Part shown: positions 15,315 through 20,817 of the stretch, in pieces
Position numbering within the stretch: position 1 is the stretch's first letter
Layout of the letters: every line of letters begins with the position of its first letter
Assembly (NCBI GenBank): GCA_945878385.1
Contig: CAMCTE010000017.1
Coordinates: 1-21,535, forward strand
Direction of reading: 5' to 3'
Origin: Azohydromonas lata NBRC 102462
GTDB taxonomy: Bacteria > Pseudomonadota > Gammaproteobacteria > Burkholderiales > Burkholderiaceae_C
Length of the DNA stretch: 21,535 nt
The notes under the pieces: model-generated
The model's database searches: none
Seen by the model: only the letters and a program-made list of their open reading frames with translations
Told to the model about the DNA's origin: nothing
Position numbers and translations under genes: made by a program

Positions 15315-15743
15315 ATGCTCGAATTTCTGATCGACAACGCCGTGCTGCTTTTGGCCGCCCTGACCTCCGGTGGCCTGTTGCTGTGGCCCACGCTGCGCGG
15401 CGCTCAAATGGGCGGGCAGGCCGTGTCGGTGCCTGAAGCCGTGCGCCTGATGAACCGCGAAAAGGCGGTGCTGGTGGACATCCGCGATGCGGCCACCTAC
15501 GCCGCCGGCCACGCCATGGGTGCGCGGCATGTACCCATGGACGCCTTTTCCAAAAGTCCGATGCCGGCGGCGCTGCCGAACAACAAGACCACCCCGGTGC
15601 TGTTGATGTGCGACCGCGGCATGTCGGCCTCCAAGGCCGTGTCCCTGCTGCGCAAGGGCGGCTACGAGCGCGCCCACACCGTCGAAGGCGGCATGGCCGC
15701 ATGGCGCGAGGCGCAGATGCCGGTCGAAAAGTCCGCCGCCTGA
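15315..15743 (+). CDS. membrane-anchored rhodanese-like protein (YibN type)
   Basis: A 142-residue protein with one N-terminal transmembrane helix (about 5-25) followed by a single rhodanese domain (about 36-138). Rhodanese hallmarks are VLVDIRDAATYAAGHAMGA and the active-site loop MCDRGMSASKA with Cys99, then GGYERAHTVEGGMAAW. The cysteine is intact, so it may carry persulfide sulfur. E. coli YibN has this same architecture and lies ahead of grxC-secB-gpsA, as here. The physiological sulfur donor and acceptor are not known from sequence. The ATG at 15315 has no clear Shine-Dalgarno site. grxC follows after 103 bases. Confidence 0.9.
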   Translation: MLEFLIDNAVLLLAALTSGGLLLWPTLRGAQMGGQAVSVPEAVRLMNREKAVLVDIRDAATYAAGHAMGARHVPMDAFSKSPMPAALPNNKTTPVLLMCDRGMSASKAVSLLRKGGYERAHTVEGGMAAWREAQMPVEKSAA

Positions 15744-15813
15744 TGGCGGCAGCAGGCTTGGGCGCGGCGTCGCGCAAGTACACCCGCGCCCTGCACGGAT
15801 TCGCGCCCGCAGA

Positions 15814-15819
15814 CACAAT
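15814..15819 (+). promoter_or_regulatory. candidate -10 element upstream of grxC
   Basis: CACAAT lies 27 bases ahead of the grxC ATG within the 103-base gap after the rhodanese gene. It resembles the other ANAAT-type hexamers seen at unit heads in this window, but it lacks a recognisable -35 box. It may be an internal promoter for grxC. Confidence 0.25.
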
Positions 15820-15846
15820 TCACACGAAGTTACTGCCGAGACCAAC

Positions 15847-16110
15847 ATGCCCGCCGTCAAGATGTACACCACACAGGTCTGCCCCTACTGCCAGCGGGCC
15901 AAGGCCTTGTTCAAGCAGCGCGGTGTGCAAGCCATCGAGGAAATCCGCATCGACCTCGACCCGGCCCAGCGTGAACACATGATGTCCGTCACCGGCCGGC
16001 GCACCGTGCCCCAGATCTTCATCGGCGACACCCATGTGGGCGGCTGCGACGACCTGATCGCCCTGGACCAGCGCGGCGGCCTCCTGCCCCTGCTCGGTCA
16101 GGCCGCCTGA
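15847..16110 (+). CDS. grxC: GrxC, dithiol glutaredoxin 3
   Basis: An 87-residue glutathione-dependent thiol-disulfide oxidoreductase of the cytoplasm. The active-site motif CPYC is at residues 12-15, directly after the first strand (VKMYTTQV). The cis-proline motif TVPQIFI and the glutathione-binding GGCDDL follow in the expected places. This is the classical dithiol glutaredoxin pattern, not the monothiol CGFS type. It lies between the YibN-type rhodanese and secB, the conserved order seen in E. coli, and 75 bases ahead of secB. Confidence 0.96.
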   Translation: MPAVKMYTTQVCPYCQRAKALFKQRGVQAIEEIRIDLDPAQREHMMSVTGRRTVPQIFIGDTHVGGCDDLIALDQRGGLLPLLGQAA

Positions 16111-16135
16111 ACACCCGGCTTCGAGAAGGCGGGCG

Positions 16136-16151
16136 GCCCCGCGGCTGGGGC
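16136..16151 (+). other. GC-rich hairpin between grxC and secB
   Basis: GCCCC (16136-16140) and GGGGC (16147-16151) can pair around a six-base loop, followed by GTTTC. A second imperfect stem sits just before it (about 16113-16133). They may attenuate readthrough from grxC, but the T tract is too short to call a terminator firmly. Confidence 0.25.
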
Positions 16152-16155
16152 GTTT

Positions 16156-16161
16156 CATAAT
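16156..16161 (+). promoter_or_regulatory. candidate -10 element of secB
   Basis: CATAAT lies 24 bases ahead of the secB ATG, immediately after a GC-rich hairpin. It matches five of six consensus positions. No -35 hexamer stands at 17 bases, where the sequence is GC-rich. It would allow secB-gpsA to be transcribed separately from grxC. Confidence 0.4.
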
Positions 16162-16185
16162 CTGCATCTTCTTCCGAAAGCCACC

Positions 16186-16650
16186 ATGTCCGAACAAAAC
16201 ACCGACGCCGGCAACGCCGACCCCGTTTTTCAGATCCAGCGCCTGTACCTCAAGGACCTGTCGCTCGAACAACCCAACTCGCCCCAGATCCTGGGCGAAG
16301 CCATCTCGCCTGAGGTGGAGATCAACTTGGCTGTGTCGGCCGAACCGGTGGTCGAGGGCATCTTCGAGGTGTGCGTCACCGCCACGGTCACTGCCAAGTC
16401 GGCCGACCGCACCGTCTTTCTGATCGAAGCCAAACAGGCCGGCATCTTCGAAGTGCGCAACATTCCTGGCGAACAGATGCAGATCATCCTGGGCGTGGCC
16501 TGCCCCACGATGGTGTACCCGTATCTGCGCGCCATCGTTTCCGATGTGTGCACCCGCGCCGGGTTCCCGCCGGTTCTCTTGACCGAAGTCAACTTCCAGG
16601 CCATGTTCGAGGCCCAACAGCAGCAGATGGCCTCCGGCCAGATCAACTGA
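16186..16650 (+). CDS. secB: SecB, export chaperone
   Basis: A 154-residue cytoplasmic homotetrameric chaperone that holds preproteins unfolded and delivers them to SecA. The typical beginning FQIQRLYLKDLSLEQPNSP is at about residues 15-33, followed by conserved strands (EVNFQAMF, VCVTATV, VFLIEAKQAGIFEV) and the Pro/Tyr stretch CPTMVYPYLRAIVSDVCTRAGFPP split across the middle helix. Length matches E. coli SecB (155). The ATG at 16186 is preceded by a weak GAAAG. gpsA follows after 46 bases, the order conserved in many proteobacteria. Confidence 0.97.
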   Translation: MSEQNTDAGNADPVFQIQRLYLKDLSLEQPNSPQILGEAISPEVEINLAVSAEPVVEGIFEVCVTATVTAKSADRTVFLIEAKQAGIFEVRNIPGEQMQIILGVACPTMVYPYLRAIVSDVCTRAGFPPVLLTEVNFQAMFEAQQQQMASGQIN

Positions 16651-16696
16651 GCGCCGACCGCGCCGCTCCCCCTCGAATTTCCCTTCCAGCCCGGCC

Positions 16697-17677
16697 ATGA
16701 AGATCACGGTTCTTGGGGCCGGCGCCTGGGGGACGGCCATGGCCCTGCAGGCCGCCCACCGCCACGCCGTGGTGCTGTGGGCACGCAACGAACAGCAGGC
16801 CGCACAGATGCAGGCCCAGCGGGAAAATGCCCGCTATCTGCCCGGGGCAGCCTTCCCCGGCCCCCTGGCGGTTTCGGCCGACCTGAACGCCGCCCTGGCC
16901 CACGGCCAGCAGGGGCTGGTGGTGGTGGGTACGCCCATGTCGGGCCTGCGCGGCATGTTGCAGGCCGTCGCACCACAGGCGCCGGTGCTTTGGTTGTGCA
17001 AAGGCCTGGAAGCCGGCAGCGGCCTCATCGGTCACGAACTGGCGCACCAGGTTCGGCCTTCGGGCCTCTATGGTGTGCTCTCAGGGCCCAGCTTCGCCAG
17101 TGAAGTGGCGCAGGGCCAACCCACCGCCCTGGTGGCCGCCAGTTTTCACACGGCCGTGCTGGATTTGGCCGTGGCCGCTTTCCACGCCGATGCACTGCGC
17201 ATTTACACCAGTGCCGACCCTATCGGCGTGGAGGTGGGCGGCGCCGTGAAGAATGTGATGGCCATCGCCACCGGCGTGTGCGACGGGCTGGGCCTGGGGT
17301 TCAATGCCCGTGCGGCCTTGATCACCCGCGGTTTGGCCGAGATTACCCGCCTGGGCATGGCACTGGGCGCGCGGGCTGAAACCTTCATGGGCCTGTCGGG
17401 CTTGGGCGACCTGGTGCTCACCGCCACGGGCGATTTGTCGCGCAACCGGCGGGTGGGCCTGGCGCTGGCGCGCGGTCAGCAACCGGCCGACATCTTGGCC
17501 GAACTGGGCCATGTGTCCGAGGGCGTCTACAGCGCGCGAACCATCGCGCAGCGGGCTCAGGCCCTGGGCGTGGCCATGCCCATCACCGACGCGGTGGTGG
17601 AGCTCTTGGACGGGCGTCTGACGCCCACCCAAGCCGTGGCGCACCTGCTGCAACGCGAGGCGCGGGCGGAAGGCTGA
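16697..17677 (+). CDS. gpsA: GpsA, NAD(P)+-dependent glycerol-3-phosphate dehydrogenase
   Basis: A 326-residue cytoplasmic enzyme that reduces dihydroxyacetone phosphate to sn-glycerol-3-phosphate, the backbone for phospholipid synthesis. The dinucleotide-binding loop is VLGAGAWGTAMA (about 5-16). The substrate region has LCKGLE, LSGPSFASEVAQGQPTA, and the catalytic Lys185 in EVGGAVKNVMAIATG. GLSGLGDLVLTATGDLSRNR and a C-terminal MPITDAVVELL complete the family pattern. The ATG at 16697 places the glycine loop at the right distance; no strong Shine-Dalgarno site is seen. It ends the plus-strand unit, convergent with trmL 28 bases away. Confidence 0.97.
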   Translation: MKITVLGAGAWGTAMALQAAHRHAVVLWARNEQQAAQMQAQRENARYLPGAAFPGPLAVSADLNAALAHGQQGLVVVGTPMSGLRGMLQAVAPQAPVLWLCKGLEAGSGLIGHELAHQVRPSGLYGVLSGPSFASEVAQGQPTALVAASFHTAVLDLAVAAFHADALRIYTSADPIGVEVGGAVKNVMAIATGVCDGLGLGFNARAALITRGLAEITRLGMALGARAETFMGLSGLGDLVLTATGDLSRNRRVGLALARGQQPADILAELGHVSEGVYSARTIAQRAQALGVAMPITDAVVELLDGRLTPTQAVAHLLQREARAEG

Positions 17678-17702
17678 ACGCGCCCTGCGCCCGACGGCCT
17701 TC
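17669..17702. terminator. candidate bidirectional terminator between gpsA and trmL
   Basis: GAAGGC (17669-17674), which overlaps the gpsA stop region, pairs with GCCTTC (17697-17702); a T-G and a G-C pair extend the stem to eight. The loop is 18 bases. GTTCT follows on the plus strand. The position between two convergent genes suits a shared terminator, although the U-tract is poor. Confidence 0.35.
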
Positions 17703-17705
17703 GTT

Positions 17706-18176
17706 CTACACGCCCCCTGCGTAACCCAGCTGGCGCCAGGCCTCGAACACCGTCACCGCCACCGCATTGCTCAGGTTCAGGCTGCGCTGGCCGGGCCGCA
17801 TGGGCAAGCGGATGCGCTGTTCAGGGCTGAACTGGGCCGTCACCTCTGCAGGCAGCCCGGCGGTTTCGCAGCCGAACACCATCCAGTCGCCTTCGCGCCA
17901 TTGCACTTCCGAAAACCGGCTGCTGGCCTTGCTGCTGAGTGCAAAGCAGCGCAGGGCTGTGGGCTGCTCGGCCTGCATGAAGGCGGCCCAAGACGCATGG
18001 CGGCGCACGCTGGCGGTCTCGTGGTAGTCCAGCCCGGCCCGGCGCAGCAGCTTGCTGTCCATCGAAAAACCCAGCGGTTCGATGAGATGCAGCGCGCATC
18101 CCGTGTTGGCTGCCAGACGGATCACATTGCCGGTGTTGGGCGGGATCTCCGGGTGCACGAGAACGATGTGGAACAT
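17706..18176 (-). CDS. trmL: TrmL, tRNA wobble (cytidine/uridine-34)-2'-O-methyltransferase
   Basis: A 156-residue SPOUT-class methyltransferase, expected to 2'-O-methylate the wobble base of some tRNA-Leu isoacceptors using SAM. The three SPOUT motifs are present: IPPNTGNVIRLAANTG (about 11-26), MVFGCETAGLP, and the knotted C-terminal RSLNLSNAVAVTVFEAWRQL. Size and motifs match E. coli TrmL (YibK, 157 residues), whose gene is also near grxC-secB-gpsA, though there it runs in the same direction. The CACAAT seven bases ahead of the ATG could make it leaderless. comF lies 73 bases upstream on the same strand. Confidence 0.95.
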   Translation of the reverse strand: MFHIVLVHPEIPPNTGNVIRLAANTGCALHLIEPLGFSMDSKLLRRAGLDYHETASVRRHASWAAFMQAEQPTALRCFALSSKASSRFSEVQWREGDWMVFGCETAGLPAEVTAQFSPEQRIRLPMRPGQRSLNLSNAVAVTVFEAWRQLGYAGGV

Positions 18177-18183
18177 GGCAGGG

Positions 18184-18189
18184 ATTGTG
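18184..18189 (-). promoter_or_regulatory. candidate -10 element of trmL
   Basis: On the minus strand CACAAT stands seven bases ahead of the trmL ATG (18176). A transcript starting the usual distance downstream would begin at the start codon. There is no clear -35 and no Shine-Dalgarno site between. Confidence 0.35.
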
Positions 18190-18249
18190 CTGCAGCGCGG
18201 TGTTGCGGCCGCCGAGTGCTGCAGCTGGCCAGCCCCTGCGCCGAAGAGC

Positions 18250-18978
18250 TCATGAGGGCCCGTCCGCTGGCGGTGGTGTGCGTGCGAAGGCCCACACCTG
18301 CACTTCAGCCGCGCCGGCGGCCAATAAGGTGCGCGCCGCTTCAGCGGCCGTGGCGCCCGTGGTCAATACATCGTCCACCAGGGCCACCCGCTGCCCGGCC
18401 AACCACGGCCGGGCATTTGCGGGCACCTGGAACACGCCGCGCAGGCGGTGCAGCCGGGCTGAGCGGTCCTGCTCGGCCTGCCCGGGCAGGTCCACCGCGC
18501 GGGCCAGCACATCGGCTCGGGCTTGCAGCCCCAGGCGCCGGGCCAAGCGCCGTGCCAAGTCCCAGGCCTGGTTGTAGCCGCGCCGTGAAAGGCGCTCGCA
18601 TGAAAGCGGTACCGGCACGATGCGCCAGGGTTGAAGCCCTGCAGTCTCGGCCATGCTGCGGGCCATCAACAGGGCCAAGGCCTGCGCCCACTGCACTTGG
18701 CCGCCGAATTTGAACTGCATCATCACCCGGTCCCAGGGGTGCCCGTAGTCCACCGCCACCTGAACCAGGCCATGGGGCGGGGGCTCGCGCTCACAGCCCG
18801 CGCAGCGCGGCACTCCCAGGGCCAGCCTCAAACCGCAACCTGGGCAGCGCGGGCGTTCCGGCCGTGGCGCGTGTTCCAGCAGGCAGGCGCTGCACAGGCC
18901 TTGCCCGGCCCAGGCCTGGCACAACAGGCAGCGCACCGGCCACACACTGCGCAAGCTGTCCACCACGCCGTTCAACAT
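18250..18978 (-). CDS. comF: ComF-family protein (zinc finger plus phosphoribosyltransferase domain)
   Basis: A 242-residue protein of the ComF/GntX family, linked in several bacteria to DNA uptake or use of external DNA. The N-terminus holds four CxxC pairs (Cys17/20, 29/32, 45/48, 59/62), a probable zinc-binding region. The type I phosphoribosyltransferase domain ends with the PRPP loop VALVDDVLTTGAT (198-210), and VPVPLSCERLSRRGYNQA is the other family signature. I chose the ATG at 18978; a TTG three codons upstream (18987) is possible but would lie inside the divergent promoter. A role in competence is inferred from the family only, and no other com genes are here. Confidence 0.92.
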   Translation of the reverse strand: MLNGVVDSLRSVWPVRCLLCQAWAGQGLCSACLLEHAPRPERPRCPGCGLRLALGVPRCAGCEREPPPHGLVQVAVDYGHPWDRVMMQFKFGGQVQWAQALALLMARSMAETAGLQPWRIVPVPLSCERLSRRGYNQAWDLARRLARRLGLQARADVLARAVDLPGQAEQDRSARLHRLRGVFQVPANARPWLAGQRVALVDDVLTTGATAAEAARTLLAAGAAEVQVWAFARTPPPADGPS

Positions 18979-18980
18979 GC

Positions 18981-18998
18981 GGCTCAATATACTGAGCC
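18981..18998. promoter_or_regulatory. 18-bp dyad carrying both divergent -10 elements (comF / BioC-like gene)
   Basis: GGCTCA (18981-18986) and TGAGCC (18993-18998) are a perfect inverted repeat around ATATAC. On the plus strand TATACT (18988-18993) lies nine bases ahead of the BioC-like ATG; on the minus strand TATATT (complement of 18986-18991) lies seven bases ahead of the comF ATG. The whole intergenic space is 24 bases. The symmetry could be an operator for a dimeric regulator or a coincidence of two facing promoters. Confidence 0.5.
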
Positions 18999-19002
18999 GG
19001 GC

Positions 19003-20082
19003 ATGGCCATTTCACACGATCCCCCCACAGCCCCTCCTCAGGGTGAAGCCAAGGCCCCCGTGCAGGAGCAAGCCTGGGGTCGCGCGCAAGCCGCCTGGTC
19101 GGCCGGGGCCGCGCTGCCCTGGTTGCACCGCGAAGTGGCCCAACGCATGGCCGACCGACTGAGCGTGATCCGCAGCGAACCCCCGGTGCTGCTGGAATGG
19201 CACGCCCTGGCTGGCCAATCGCGCAGCGTGCTGCAGGCCGCCTACCCGCAGGCGCAGTGGGTAGCGGTGGAGCGCGGGCCAGGGGCGCTGCGGCGGCTGC
19301 AGGACACTGGCTCTTTTTGTGAACCTCGAGAACCGCAGGCCGCACCCACCCCCCCCACCGCACCCACCGCCGGTGTCATGCAGCGCCTGGGCGCCTGGGC
19401 GCGCGGCCTGTTTGAACCGAAGCCGCCCAACCTCCCCAGCCCTCGTACACGCACCAAACCCTCCGCAGCGGCGAGCGTGCACCCGCCATCGGTGCGGCCG
19501 ACTCGTTTTCTGGAAGGCCAAGTGCCCCCCGCCCATGGCCAGTTGCTGTGGTCCAACATGGGCCTGCACACCCATTCCCAACCTCTGTCGTTGCTGCGCC
19601 AATGGCACGCGGCCCTGGCGGTGGACGGCTTTCTCATGTTCAGCACCTTCGGCCCCGACACGCTGCGCGAACTCAGCACCGTGTGGAAAGAAGCCGGCTG
19701 GGGCCCGGCGGCCCAGCCCTTTCGCGACATGCACGACTGGGGTGACGACCTCGTGGTCGCCGGCTTTGCCGACCCGGTGATGGACCAGGAGGTGATCACC
19801 CTGACCTGGGCCGACGCCGAATCGGCACTGGCCGAACTGCGCACCATGGGGCGCAACGCGCACCCCACACGGCAGGCCGGTTGCCGCACGCCGCGCTGGA
19901 GGGCGCAAATGAAGGCAGCCCTGCAGGCGCTGGCCGGCCCGGATGGCCGCATCCCACTCACTTTCGAAATCATCTATGGCCATGCGTTTCGCCCACCGGC
20001 AAGGCTGCGGGTGGAGCCTGTGGTGGCCGTGGAACTGGATGAGATGCGCCGAATGGTGCAAACCGCACGCCGACCAGTCTAG
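19003..20082 (+). CDS. BioC-like methyltransferase-fold protein with degenerate SAM loop
   Basis: A 359-residue protein whose second half resembles BioC (malonyl-ACP O-methyltransferase): LLWSNMGLH (181-189), WHAALAVDGFLMFSTFGPDTLREL (about 201-224) and MHDWGDDLVVAGFADPVMD. The position of motif I, normally a glycine-rich loop such as DLGCGTG, instead reads VLLEWHALAG (62-71), although the acidic residue after the second strand (Glu90) is kept. A Pro/Thr/Ala-rich insert of about 60 residues (107-167) separates the two parts and contains a run of eight C. SAM binding is therefore doubtful. The ATG at 19003 was chosen because further upstream overlaps the divergent comF gene. It lies between comF and the cox genes. 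The true function is unknown. Confidence 0.85.
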   Translation: MAISHDPPTAPPQGEAKAPVQEQAWGRAQAAWSAGAALPWLHREVAQRMADRLSVIRSEPPVLLEWHALAGQSRSVLQAAYPQAQWVAVERGPGALRRLQDTGSFCEPREPQAAPTPPTAPTAGVMQRLGAWARGLFEPKPPNLPSPRTRTKPSAAASVHPPSVRPTRFLEGQVPPAHGQLLWSNMGLHTHSQPLSLLRQWHAALAVDGFLMFSTFGPDTLRELSTVWKEAGWGPAAQPFRDMHDWGDDLVVAGFADPVMDQEVITLTWADAESALAELRTMGRNAHPTRQAGCRTPRWRAQMKAALQALAGPDGRIPLTFEIIYGHAFRPPARLRVEPVVAVELDEMRRMVQTARRPV

Positions 20083-20097
20083 AACGGCAGTAGGGAA

Positions 20098-20128
20098 TTG
20101 GGGTTCTCCCGGCACGCTGGAGTACACT
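20098..20128 (+). promoter_or_regulatory. candidate promoter for DUF2244-coxB
   Basis: TACACT (20123-20128) is a fair -10; TTGGGG (20098-20103) is a partial -35 at a long 19-base spacing. A start near 20135 would give a leader of about 110 bases before the DUF2244 ATG. This is the best promoter-like site in the 164-base gap after the BioC-like gene. Confidence 0.35.
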
Positions 20129-20195
20129 CGCGGCCGTTGAAATGGGTCTTGTGCCTTCGCCCGGATGGCGATTTGGCGCTCGATCGGCCGGCTTG

Positions 20196-20231
20196 GGCAT
20201 GGTCCCGAACCGGTGTCCGACACCCCATGCC
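20196..20231 (+). other. stem-loop in the leader ahead of DUF2244-coxB
   Basis: GGCATGG (20196-20202) pairs perfectly with CCATGCC (20225-20231). Inside it GGTG (20212-20215) pairs with CACC (20221-20224) around a five-base loop, so the structure is an outer stem, a one-sided internal loop and an inner hairpin. It ends 15 bases before the DUF2244 ATG and could affect ribosome access. Confidence 0.35.
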
Positions 20232-20246
20232 GGCACGCAGTACGAC

Positions 20247-20810
20247 ATGACACCGAATTCCGCATCCTTGAACCTGTCGGGCCTGTCCAGCTTGGGCACG
20301 CCCTGGCGGGCTGCACCCTTGGGCGACGAAGCCGGCAGCGGCTTGCGCTGGGTGATGCGCCGCAATTGTTCGTTGGCTCCGCGTCAGGTGATCGCGGCAT
20401 ATTCGGCCATCTGCCTGGTGTCGCTGTCCATCGCGTCGGTCTTCGCCTGGTTCGGCGCAACGCCCGTCCTGTACTTCGCGGGGCTGGAATTGCTGCTGCT
20501 GGGGCTGGCCCTGATGGTCTACGCCCGCCACGCGGCCGACCACGAAACGATCACCCTGAAGAACTCGACGCTGGCGGTGGAACACCACTGCGGCAACCGG
20601 GTGGAGCGCGCCGAATTCCGGGCCGACTGGCTGCGGGTGGAGCCTGCGCAGGGACAAGGTTCGCTGCTGGAATTGTCCGGCGCGGGCCGCAAAACTGTTG
20701 TGGGCCGCTACCTGCGGCCCGAGTGGCGCCAGATGTTGGCGCGAGAGTTGCGCCAGGCGCTGCGTCTGCACACCACGGTGCCCGCAGCCCCTGGAGAGGT
20801 TTTGAACTGA
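20247..20810 (+). CDS. DUF2244-family membrane protein
   Basis: A 187-residue protein with two adjacent transmembrane helices (about 48-68 and 73-92) followed by a C-terminal cytoplasmic or periplasmic beta-rich part. Family-like features are LRWVMRRNCSLAPRQ before the first helix, YARHAADHETI after the second, and RADWLRVE and GRYLRPEWRQMLARELRQAL near the end. DUF2244 has no established function; its gene is often next to cytochrome c oxidase subunit genes, and here coxB starts 7 bases after its stop, so a role in oxidase assembly or expression is an inference. I chose the ATG at 20247; in-frame ATGs at 20142 and 20199 would add 35 or 16 residues of non-family sequence. No clear Shine-Dalgarno site. 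Confidence 0.8.
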   Translation: MTPNSASLNLSGLSSLGTPWRAAPLGDEAGSGLRWVMRRNCSLAPRQVIAAYSAICLVSLSIASVFAWFGATPVLYFAGLELLLLGLALMVYARHAADHETITLKNSTLAVEHHCGNRVERAEFRADWLRVEPAQGQGSLLELSGAGRKTVVGRYLRPEWRQMLARELRQALRLHTTVPAAPGEVLN

Positions 20811-20817
20811 AGTGACG

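Noticed and set aside
15271..15816. 182-codon N-terminal extension of gpmA
   Set aside because: The family N-terminus begins at the 15270 ATG, and the extension would run antisense through the rhodanese gene.
18631..19002. 124-codon N-terminal extension of the BioC-like gene
   Set aside because: It is antisense to the ComF phosphoribosyltransferase and zinc-finger coding region and has no homology-like features.
20142..20246. Longer N-terminus for the DUF2244 protein from ATGs at 20142 or 20199
   Set aside because: The extra residues are Pro/Gly/Arg-rich without family character, and the region contains the leader stem-loop; still possible, so noted under the gene.
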